DNA of 64,000 nt from Puccinia triticina (Eukaryota; Basidiomycota; Pucciniomycetes; Pucciniales; Pucciniaceae), in the NCBI RefSeq assembly GCF_026914185.1, contig NC_070564.1, forward strand, positions 5,146,001 to 5,210,000, in the 5' to 3' direction. The position numbers and the translations under genes are program-made. The notes under the pieces are model-generated. The model saw only the letters and a program-made list of their open reading frames with translations. It was not told where the DNA came from and searched no databases. The stretch's first letter is position 1, and each line of letters opens with the position of its first letter. This document shows, piece by piece, positions 10,549 to 19,590 of the stretch.

Positions 10549-10883
10549 GACAAAAGCTGGAAGAGCTCAGATCGATAGACGGCTACGAGAGGCTTCAATT
10601 CGGAAAAAGTCATCCTCAAGCCGGCGGAGAACGCCACCTAAACCCTGCTTACAGCTTCAAAAACGACCAGTTATCATTGACGACGAAGACAACCTGATTG
10701 TGATAGAAAGTGATAATGACGATATCAGTCTACTCAAATCACCTGTATTGGAATTTATTGGAAGACTATCAAGAAGGGAATTTTCTTGCTGGAGAAGCAC
10801 AGCAGATGTTAGATTGGTGCCGAGATGGGGAAACCTCAGACAAAAATGATGATGTCGAAGAAGCTACCTACAAGATGCTGTGA

Positions 10884-11513
10884 CCAATTTCTTACTCAAA
10901 GGAAAAAGAAAACAAGAAGAAACACATTCTCAAAAGTGGGAATTCAATGTACAAGATGCCATTCCCTATCTCCGACACTAACTCAAAGAAACTTGTTCCT
11001 TGTCGGGTCCACTTCGGAAACAGACAAAGTGAAATTGGAATAAGAAAAAGGAGGCAGCAATTGGTAAGAAAAATGTAAGGATGGACACATATTTTATCAA
11101 GACGGCTTCTCCAAGAAAATCTCCAACAGAGATTCCACATAATTTCTCAAAATTTTGTTCAGCATTTCTCCAATCCCCAGGTACCAATGTGAGCCTGTAG
11201 CTCTGGAACCTGGAGAGAACCCAAAAAGTACCCAAGAAACCTCTCCTTTTATATTCCAACTCTTCCAAATGTTATTCTTTTCTTTTTCCTCAGCTGATCT
11301 CAACATTCGCTATCATTGTTTCTTTTGTTCTTAACAAACCACCACTTAACATGGAAAATCACTGCATGTGCTCCCTCCCAAGCAATCCAAACATTTTCTC
11401 TTTTCCGGTCATCTGTGCAGTCAAATATTACCATTTGCCATAGTTTCCACTTAGATCCTTTCAGTTTTCATGGTTTCAATCTCCAAATTTCCCAACCTTG
11501 GCCACATTAACAG
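10884..11513. other. No gene recognised
   Basis: Follows the interrupted ORF. Short open frames on both strands lack any recognisable motif. It may be the decayed remainder of that ORF. Confidence 0.4.
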
Positions 11514-12147
11514 CACCCCAAAAGCTCATTCTAGAAGGCAAACCCATAAACTTGAAGTCATGAGGATTCAAGGACAAGTGTGTAAAATGACTTCAGAAGA
11601 ATGAAAACAAAATAAAACGTATTTGGAACATCACAAAATTTACAAAATTGCTTGAATTATATGACAATTTTGGAAAATCTTCAACACCATTCCAAAAAAA
11701 TAATGGATTATCAGAATCAATAGATTGAAATGTGAAATGAATGATAATAAATGAAAAAAATGAAGTCCAAAATCCATTCTTAAATTTTTTGGGCAGTGAA
11801 AACACATCAAACACTGGTTTTTGTTGGCTGTAGTGCAGTTTTGTACTTTTTGATGTTTTCTCACTGCCCACAAAATTTCAGAATGGATTTTGGACCTCAT
11901 TTTTTTCTTTTATTATCATTCATTTCACATTTCAATCTAATGATTCTGATAATCCATTATTTTTTTGGAATGGTATTGAAGATTTTCCAAAATTGTCATT
12001 TAATGCAAGCAATTTTGTAAATTTTGTGATGTTCCAAATACCTGTTCTTTTGTTTTCATTCTTCTGAAGTCATTTTACACACTTGTCCTAGAATCCTCAT
12101 GAATTCAAGTTTATGGGTTGGCCTTCTACAATGAGCTTTTGGGGGTA
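11514..12147. mobile_element. Fold-back element, two ~300-bp inverted arms
   Basis: The left arm (ACCCCAAAAGCTCATT at about 11516, AACTTGAAGTCATGAGGATT at about 11550) reappears as its reverse complement in the right arm, ending AATGAGCTTTTGGGGGT near 12147. The arms run to a loop at about 11808-11855, where GGGCAGTGAAAACACATCAA faces TTGATGTTTTCTCACTGCCC. Arms differ by scattered substitutions and small indels. No coding region and no clear target duplication were found. It is probably a non-autonomous DNA element. Confidence 0.85.
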
Positions 12148-12651
12148 CCAATGTATCTGTCCAGTGACTGTACATCACATCAGAGAAACCAAATCAACCA
12201 AGTGATTTGTTTTCTCTGATGTTTTGTGTTTCATTCAAACAAGTTGGAGACAAAAGAGTTGTAAAAAACAATAGTACACAAAAGGATTGTAAGACAATGG
12301 AAAAGCAGAGGAGGCAGCTATAAATAGAGGTCCTCTCAAGACCTTGAAGAAGTTTCCTCATCACAGATATAGTGGGGGCCAAAGGTTTCTCACACAGTGG
12401 TCTTGTGGTTGAATTTTTTTTTGTCTCTTGCGGGAGTTTGTTGGTTAAGGTTGAACAAGGAATGTAATATCTTAAAATTTCAAGTAGAGGGAAAAGTTAT
12501 GAATGAAGTTTGAATTTTTATAATTCAGAGCCAAAGTATTCATGTATGAATTTGGGAAGAGACACTACTTGGACCGGGTTATGTTTCCACAACTTGTCAA
12601 GGTTGCTTAATATCTTAAAATAAACATTTGTTTTGAATGTTGAGGCAGAAG

Positions 12652-13245
12652 CTATTGATTCCTCCCTAGTAATGGAGCAATTTTTTGTAGAATTGAAACT
12701 GGAATACTTGTTTTAATATGCTCCAATGTTTCTGGATGGTTTGTCTTGTAAATTAAAATTTCTTTGAGTGATGTTTGGAGTAGGGAATGAGGCCATTCCG
12801 CGTGATTAAAGTCAGGCACTGCTGTAAGGATATCAAGGATGGCATGATTAATATGTTCTGCCTGAGCTTTCAATCTTTTCTTGATGGATTTGGTGACCGC
12901 TGGTAAAGCCGCTTGCTTGGCCTGGTTTTCACTTTTAGAAAGAGTTGGTGATAAAAAATAATGATAATTGAGGTTTGACGATGGGCGGTGGAAAGGTAAG
13001 CTTTTCCTTGCGGGCAAAAACCTGCCGTCTGATAAGTGTTTGATCATCCTGGCTCCAGGATTGTGGAGATAATATTCGTAAGAGAGCACCCCATTCCCCG
13101 TGTGTTGGAGCGGCTCCTTCTCAAACATTTGTGGGATCATTGACTCTGTAATCAAGTAAGACAACCAAATAAACCTGCCTAATTGGCCTTCCGCAGAACA
13201 CAATTTTGGGAGTCGTCCGTGTGCACAGGTAGTTACCCCGCGCAC
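12652..13245 (-). CDS. Hypothetical protein, possibly one exon of a larger gene
   Basis: A 197-residue open frame starting at 13245. Its codon choice and composition look protein-like in the second half: a basic stretch (SIKKRLKAQAEHINHAIL), then helix-forming segments ending LLGRNQ. No domain is recognised. Its start lies at the edge of the 13.3-14.1 kb repeat, so the true 5' end may be an upstream exon or lost. It could also be a remnant of a mobile element. Confidence 0.3.
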   Translation of the reverse strand: MRGVTTCAHGRLPKLCSAEGQLGRFIWLSYLITESMIPQMFEKEPLQHTGNGVLSYEYYLHNPGARMIKHLSDGRFLPARKSLPFHRPSSNLNYHYFLSPTLSKSENQAKQAALPAVTKSIKKRLKAQAEHINHAILDILTAVPDFNHAEWPHSLLQTSLKEILIYKTNHPETLEHIKTSIPVSILQKIAPLLGRNQ

Positions 13246-13325
13246 AAATGACCGCCACCTTGAGAGAGACTAGGAAACAAAAAATAGTGAGCAAAAGGTC
13301 TGCCATCCTCCGCAGTTTTATACAA

Positions 13326-14060
13326 GTGAGAGGGTGTGAGCCAACTGGAGAACACACTAAGCAAGACACAAAAGGGATCCAACCTGAGACACAAGGGATC
13401 ATGGATCAGTGATGAGGTTTTGACCAAGTTGAGTGAATGAATTTCATGCAGACCTTTTAGACGAGTGAGAGGGTGTGAGCCAACTGGAGAGCACACTAAG
13501 CAAGACACAAAAGGGATCCAACCTAATACAAGCCATGTGAGTGAGAAGAGAACAATGGGAAAGATAGAGAAAGAGAGAACAGACCTGAGACACGAGCAAC
13601 GCTGAAACAAATACAATACATGGAGTGTATCTGGTAAATGTTTTTCATTGAAGATGCAGACCTACATGTCCTATTTTTTGTTTTTAGCCCTTGTTATTTA
13701 TATGATGGCTGAAAACAAAAAATAGGACATGTAGGTCTCCATCTTCAATGAAAAACGTTTACCAGATACACTCCATGTATTGCATTTGTTTCAGCATTGA
13801 CACAAGGGGTTGTGGATCAGTGATGAGGTTTTGACTGAGTTGAGTGAATGAATTTCATGCAGAACTTTTAGAAGAGTGACAGGGTGTGAGCCAACTGGAG
13901 AGCACACTAAGCAAGACACAAAAGGGATCCAACCTAATACAAGCCATGTGAGTGAGAAGAGAACAATGGGAAAGATAGAGAAAGAAAGGACAGACCTGAG
14001 ACACAAGGGATTGTGGATCAGTGATGAGGTTTTGACCAAGTTGAGTGAATGAGGAAAAGA
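13326..14060. repeat. Three copies of a tandem ~140-200-bp unit
   Basis: The segment GAGAGGGTGTGAGCCAACTG occurs at about 13470, and near-identical versions at about 13331 and 13881. The linked segment GATCAGTGATGAGGTTTTGA occurs at about 13402, 13815 and 14015. The units are interrupted between copies 2 and 3 by the small element at 13597-13799. Confidence 0.85.
13597..13799. mobile_element. Palindromic MITE with CAACG-type ends
   Basis: 203 bp, almost entirely a hairpin. The left end is CAACGCTGAAACAAATACAA, and the right end read inward is CAATGCTGAAACAAATGCAA. Flanks are ACACGAG on the left and ACACAAG on the right (one mismatch, seven bases, or eight if the shared G is counted). Uninterrupted versions of the host repeat at about 13386 and 13996 read GAGACACAAGGG and show the empty target. 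It belongs with the elements at 15592, 59453 and 60196. Confidence 0.85.
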
Positions 14061-14713
14061 CCGGTACAAGGATGCCCGTGGGCTCTTAACTGTAACTACA
14101 ACTAGGTCTAAAACACTGCGGCGAAGCTGAATTGAGACTGTAACAAAGAGACTCCCTTTGATAGCTCAATATGCAGTCCACAAAAATTTTTATAAGTGCC
14201 TGGACCACCACAGAAAGAGAACCACTTTAGTCCCCGCACTTCTGTATTTTCTATTTTATCCTTCTTTTTTTTTTGCCGCTTTACCGTAACACAATCCAGA
14301 GAAGAAACCAATCCGCAATCCAATAGAGAAATCCAGAGAAAAACCAGAGAAGGAACCAATCTGCAATCCAAGAGCCCACAAAACCCGCAAGGTACCTGGT
14401 CCGCCCCAGAAGGACTTTTCCGCACAAAATCCCCGTACCCCGCACCTAGAAATCCAGATAGACAACAAGCCAGTGAAAAATATAACAAGAACAGAAACTC
14501 TATGGGGTAACAAACATTCTGGGGTGGCTATGTAACCTGGCTGTAGACCAGATAGCGCACCTCCTCACCAATAATCACTTGTGGCTTCCGCCTGCCATGA
14601 CTCCCACCCCAGCCTTTTTACCGCTGTCCCCAGCCCTAACCCTAATCTTAACTCTTGACTTTAACATGTAACATGGTTCAGAATCTTTTTACTTATAGTT
14701 TCACCCATATGAA

Positions 14714-14919
14714 ATTGTTACGTGGCATTTAACTCCGTATAAAATTGTTACGCAGCATGTAAGCGCCGTATACCATTGTTACGCGGCATGTAAACCCCGT
14801 GTAACATTTTTACACAGCATTTAACCCCTGTATAGCACTGTTACGTGGCATGTAAACCCCGTATAACATTGTTGCGGGGTATTTAACCCCCATATAACAT
14901 TGTTACGCCCCATGTAAAA
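14714..14919. repeat. 31-bp minisatellite, about 6.6 copies
   Basis: Units of 30-31 bp of the form ATTGTTACGCGGCATGTAAA plus CCCCGTATAAC, diverged at a few positions each. The region to 15240 keeps scattered ACATGTAAC words but no clear period. Confidence 0.85.
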
Positions 14920-15240
14920 TTTACAACAAGTAACCCATGTATCAAGCTTGTGCAACATGTAACATGTTCCCACATCACACTATCCCCATGAAACATGTTT
15001 CTGCAACACACAACCCCCATGTAGGGTGTTCCCACAACATGTAGCCCCCAATTAACCCGCATGAATGTCCCACACCATGTAACCCCCATGCAAGAAGTTT
15101 GCAAACATTGTAACACGTGTATAACATGTAACATGTATGCACCACCCGTGACATGCACAAACACCATGTAACCTGTAAGCAACAAGTATGCACACCACAA
15201 AACCCATTTACACACGCAAAATTCAACATGTAACATGTAG

Positions 15241-15530
15241 ATACGCTCTCGATGACCGGTCTATGCCGGTCATCAAGAGGGATTTAGCCTCCCAATGACC
15301 GGTCTATTCCGGTCATTGAGAGGATTGTAGCCTCCCAATGACCGGTCTGTACCGGTCATCAAGAGGGATGTAGCCTCCCAATGATCAGTCTGTACCGGTC
15401 ATCAAGGGGGATCTGTCCTCTCGATGACTGGAATGCCGGTCATCGAGAGGGATGTAGTCTCTCAATGACCGGTCTGTGCCGGTCATCAAGGGTTTTGTTT
15501 CCTCTGGATGGCCGGAGTGTCTCAACCCGG
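15241..15530. repeat. GATGACCGGTC palindromic minisatellite
   Basis: Repeats of the form CTCAATGACCGGTCTGTACC followed by GGTCATCAAGAGGGATGTAG. Each unit is itself a hairpin (GATGACCGG facing CCGGTCATC). The same unit type occurs at about 16985-18150, 48410-48620, 59920-60170 and 61243-61590. Open frames across it encode only the repeated peptide and are not genes. Confidence 0.85.
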
Positions 15531-15591
15531 CCACCTGTCACCGCACGGCACCCCCGTGTGCAGATAGGTTTTTGAGGGGAGCTGGTGGCGC

Positions 15592-15933
15592 CAACGGTGG
15601 AACAAATACAATACATGTATCTGTATCTGTTTTGCACCCAATACTATTTATTTGTATTGTATTCAAAGACCAATACTATACAAATGTATTCAAACTTTGG
15701 TATCTTGTTGCAAATACAGCCCAATACAAGATACTGTATTTTTATGTTTTTTGATAGTTTTTCTGTGTACAGTCCACAGTGGCCAAAAACAAGAAAATCA
15801 ACTTTTAATAATTTATTGATACAATACTATGGTATTGTATCTTCAGGCAGATACAATACATTTGTATTTTTCAACAGATACAATACACAAGTATCTGAAG
15901 ATACTGTATTGTATAGTATCTGTTTCACTGTTG
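15592..15933. mobile_element. MITE with CAACGGTGG-type ends
   Basis: 342 bp. The left end is CAACGGTGGAACAAATACAA, and the right end read inward is CAACAGTGAAACAGATAC. The flanks GTGGCGC and GTAGCGC agree at six of seven bases. The interior is AT-rich with several words containing GATACAATAC. No coding capacity. Confidence 0.75.
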
Positions 15934-16594
15934 GTAGCGCGCGCAGAGGGGGGCCCAACATCACGTGACGTCGAGTCAACAGAAATTCCCGTGCGCAACG
16001 AGTTTCCCTCCGTGCGCAAAGTAAACCCGTAAACAGATATATAACTAATTAGTCACAACAACTCCCAAAAAAATCTGTTTGAGGAAAACGACTCCCAAAA
16101 AGCGCGGTAGCCCAAAAAAGGGGCTAGTGTTGGAATTTCACATCTCTGTCACTCACTTCTTTCCTGTCTCTTCCCTGTTGCTCCCTTTCTCCTGCCAGTT
16201 GCATATGCAAATTCCATCTTCTGCCCACATCTTGTCCCCCGATGTAATAGCTTAAATATCTGCTCAGATAGATAGAAATAGAACCATCAGCTTTCTGCGC
16301 ACTTTTACCTGAGACCATTGAGTCTCTTGTAGTGAGGAGCCTTTTTTCCTCCTCACAGCTAGCAGCTTGACCCCTTCCCTGGGTTTCTTCTCCTTTTCAG
16401 GGTGCCTCTGAGCTTTTCTCCTCAAGGCCTCAAACCTTCACCATCTCACTCGAGCTTTCTTCCTCAAGTCCTCATCTGCTCTCTGGTCGTCATTTCATCA
16501 CGATTAACAGTCTTGCCTTCCGCAACCACACCCACTCTCTCCAACTTTGTCCAGTCGGCCTTTTGACTTCGATTGCATTCCACCTTCCTCGCAG

Positions 16595-16799
16595 CAGTGG
16601 GTAGTTACGTTACGTTGCGTTATCCGCGCTATTTTTGTAACGTAACTACCTGCGTTATCCACTGCACCCCGTTACGTTACGAGTAACGGGCCGTCTGCGT
16701 GGCATATGGATAGCGTAACGGGTCTTTTTCTGACGCCGTTACGCTACGTTATCACTTAGATAACGCAATAACAAGCCCTCAAGGGCCGTTTTGGCGCGA
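16595..16799. mobile_element. Half of a CAGTGGGTAGTTACG TIR element, truncated
   Basis: Starts CAGTGGGTAGTTACGTTACG and runs through several GTTACG words to AAGCCCTCAAGGGCCGTTTT and then GGCGCGA at 16799, where the 1.5-kb palindrome begins. Read in reverse it matches 63380-63805, the right half of the complete element there. The other half is not found beyond 18321, so this copy is a fragment. Confidence 0.75.
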
Positions 16800-18321
16800 T
16801 GCACGCCAAAAAAGGCGTGCACTCCTGACCACTCCAAGATTTTTGGAGTGCAGGATGGTTCACTGCGAAACCAGCCCCCATTTGGAGTGCACAACCCTGC
16901 ACTCCAGGTGGTATGGAGTGAACACCCCGCCACGCCAAAACCAGCCCTCAGCTCCCCTCGATCGCCGGTCTGCCCGGTCATTGAGAGGACACAACCTCTC
17001 TTGATGACCTGGACCAACCAGTCATCAAGAGGACAAACACACCCCTCTCAATGACCGGGACCTACCGGTCATCAAGAGGACACACCCCTCTCAATGACAG
17101 GGATGGACCGGTCATCGAGAGGACACACCCCTCTCAATGACAGGCACAGACCGGTCATCGAGAGGACACAACCCCTCTTGATGACCGGGACCGACCAGTC
17201 ATCAAGAGGACAAACACACCCCTCTTGATGACCGGGACCGACCGGTCATCAAGAGGACACACCCCTCTTGATGACCGGGACCAACCAGTCATTGAGAGGA
17301 CAAACACAGCACTCTCAATGACCGGGACCAACCGGTCATCAAGAGGACACACCCCTCTCGATGACCGGGACGGACCGGTCATCAAGAGGACACAACCCCT
17401 CTTGATGACCGGGAAAGACCGGCCATCAAGAGGACAAACACACCCTTCTCGATGACCAGGACAGACCGGTCATTGAGAGGACACAACCCCCCTTGATAAC
17501 CGGCACAGACCGGTCATTGAGAGCTGTATCCCTTGATAACCGGTCCGGTCTGTCCCGGTCATCAAGGGGGGGGTTTGTCCTCTTGATGGCCGGTCTGTGC
17601 CGGTCATCAAGAGGGGTTGTGTCCTCTCAATGACCGGTCTGTCCTGGTCATCAAGAAGGGTGTGTTTGTCCTCTTGATGGCCGGTCTTTCCCGGTCATCA
17701 AGAGGGGTTGTGTCCTCTTGATGACCAGCATCCTCTCAATGACCAGTCCGTCCCAGTCATTGAGAGGGGTGTGTCCTCTTGATGACCGGTTGGTCCCGGT
17801 CATTGAGAGTGCTGTGTTTGTCCTCTCAATGACCGGTTGGTCCCGGTCATCAAGAGGGGTGTGTCCTCTTGATGACCGGTCGGTCCCGGTCATCAAGAGG
17901 GGTGTGTTTGTCCTCTTGATGACTGGTCGGTCCCGGTCATCAAGAGGGGTTGTGTCCTCTCGATGACCGGTCTGTGCCTGTCATTGAGAGGGGTGTGTCC
18001 TCTCGATGACCGGTCCATCCCTGTCATTGAGAGGGGTGTGTCCTCTTGATGACCGGTCGGTCCCGGTCATTGAGAGGGGTGTGTTTGTCCTCTTGATGAC
18101 TGGTTGGTCCAGGTCATCAAGAGAGGTTGTGTCCTCTCAATGACCGGGCAGACCGGCGATCGAGGGGAGCTGAGGGCTGGTTTTGGCGTGGCGGGGTGTT
18201 CACTCCATACCACCTGGAGTGCAGGGTTGTGCACTCCAAATGGGGGCTGGTTTTGGAGTGAACCATCCTGCACTCCAAAAATCTTGGAGTGGTCAGGAGT
18301 GCACGCCTTTTTTGGCGTGCA
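16800..18321. mobile_element. 1.5-kb palindrome with minisatellite arms
   Basis: The left arm begins TGCACGCCAAAAAAGGCGTG, and the right arm ends with the same 22-bp block, itself a palindrome. Moving inward, both arms carry GGAGTGCA modules (around 16845-16925 and 18185-18295). These are followed by tandem copies of a roughly 43-bp unit, GACCGGTCATCAAGAGGACA plus ACACCCCTCTTGAT, facing each other across a centre near 17555. No coding region, transposase or target duplication was seen. Predicted peptides of the type MTGTDRSSRGHTPLDD come from the repeat and are not proteins. Confidence 0.9.
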
Positions 18322-19025
18322 TCTGGGAATTTTTTGGTGTGCCTAAAGCCTGCCCCTTTAAGCGCTTACCACCTACTTTTTTTACGCCAAATTAATTCCC
18401 TGTAATTAATAATTACATAATTAATCCCTCCTTTGTTACAGAGTGTAAAACCCTTGTAGTGGCCATATTTACCACGTAACAAGTTTGGTAATTTAAATTA
18501 CCAGTGTTTAAATCAGTACAGTTATAGTACTAGGGCCCAAAACCCTTATCTTGACGGGTTTTCTGCCCTAAGTTTCATAAACAGAGCTTTCAGATTTAAT
18601 GTAGCACTCCTATGATGTCACCTGCATCTGTCAGTTGTGAAGATCCACTAACTTAGAATGTATGTATACACTATGCAGTGTACATGAGTGTGTGTAGCTG
18701 TCCTGCAGCTGGGTTATGTATGTAAATGTGAGGGTGTAATGGGAGGTTGGGTGTATATGTAGCCTGCAAGTGTAACCTCTAGTCCTGTAGATTCCTGTAC
18801 TTGTGCCAAAGTCCATAATTCCTGATGACTAGTATGTAAAGAAAAGAAAATAAATAATTTTGTTATTTTTCCTCACCAGGAAAAAAAAGCAGTCATTTGA
18901 TGGCAAGTGACACGACATAGCTTTGTTTTCAGCTCCAACACACTCCAATGCTGCTCCTCTCCATCAGCACATCTAGCGCTCACATTACAGATGTCAGGAT
19001 CAAAGCACTCAATGTGACAAAACCA
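18322..19025. other. No gene recognised
   Basis: AT-rich spacer after the palindrome, with TGTATGTA-like simple-sequence stretches near 18660-18760. No element ends or coding regions were recognised. Confidence 0.4.
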
Positions 19026-19590
19026 GATGATCCTCAGCTTTGGCGCTGGCCCAGCTGATTCTCAGCTTTTACCCTGGCTCAGCTGATGCTCAGTTTTTGC
19101 CCTGGCCCAGCTGATGCTCAGCTTTAGCACCAACCGCCTGATGATCATCTTTGGCCCTGGCACAGCTGATGCTTAGTCTTGGCCGTGGCTCAGCTAATGC
19201 TCAGCTTTGGCCCTAGCCTAGCTGATTTTCAGCTCTGGTCCTGTCCAAGCTGATTTCCATCTTTTTCTCTGGCCTGGCTCAGCTGATACTCAGCAAGCTG
19301 AGCATCAGATGGCCAGCTGGCCCAGGACTGGGTCAAAGCTGAGCATCAGCTGGGACAGGAATAGGAAAAGGCTGAGCAAGGACTGGTACAAAGCTGAGCA
19401 TCAGCTGCCCCAAGACTAGTACAAAGCTGAGCATCACCTGGGCAAGGACTGGACAAAATGATTTATTCCAATTCTGAGAGTGAGCTGCGTGAAAAAGCTG
19501 AGTATGAGCTGGGCAAAAAATTTGAGTATGAGCTGGGTACCAAAGCTGAGTATCAGCTGGACAGAACTGAGGATCAGTTGGGCTCATTGA
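19026..19590. repeat. CAGCTGATGCTCAGC minisatellite in opposed arms
   Basis: From about 19026 to 19290, degenerate ~30-bp units read GGCCCAGCTGATGCTCAGCT. From about 19290 to 19590 the units run in the opposite direction as AGCTGAGCATCAGCTGGGAC. The change of direction is near 19290-19310. Open frames over it (e.g. repeated YELG) follow the repeat. Confidence 0.8.

Larger units (their letters stand above)
4732..10883 (+). pseudogene. ORF split by the copia insertion (possible transposon-associated protein)
   Basis: An ATG at 4732 starts the codons M-A-P-M-T and is cut at base 4747 by the retrotransposon. When the element and one copy of the GACAA duplication are ignored, the frame continues at 10554 as KAGRAQIDRRLREASIRKK, then a basic Ser/Arg/Pro stretch, then an acidic one (DDEDNLIVIESDNDD). 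This frame stays open to 10849. At about 10758 the better coding signal moves to a second frame (LEDYQEGNFLAGEAQQML) that stops at 10883. The ORF therefore probably also carries a one-base indel. The basic-then-acidic N-terminus recalls proteins accompanying KDZ-type transposases of rusts, but that is a weak impression. No catalytic domain is visible. It cannot be functional as it stands. Confidence 0.5.

Noticed and set aside
13233..14069. Hydrophobic minus-strand frames in the tandem repeat (repeated FVSCLVCSPVGSHP)
   Set aside because: They follow the repeat units and are interrupted by the MITE; not independent genes.
14633..14650. CCCTAACCCTAATC, telomere-like
   Set aside because: Only about two and a half units within otherwise ordinary sequence; not a telomere or a convincing interstitial array.
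17155..17966. Open frames encoding repeated peptides of the MTGTDRSSRGHTPLDD type
   Set aside because: They are read from the palindromic minisatellite on both strands and change with unit number; no start context, domain or conservation beyond the repeat. The same holds for frames at 15381, 59690 and 61388-61822.
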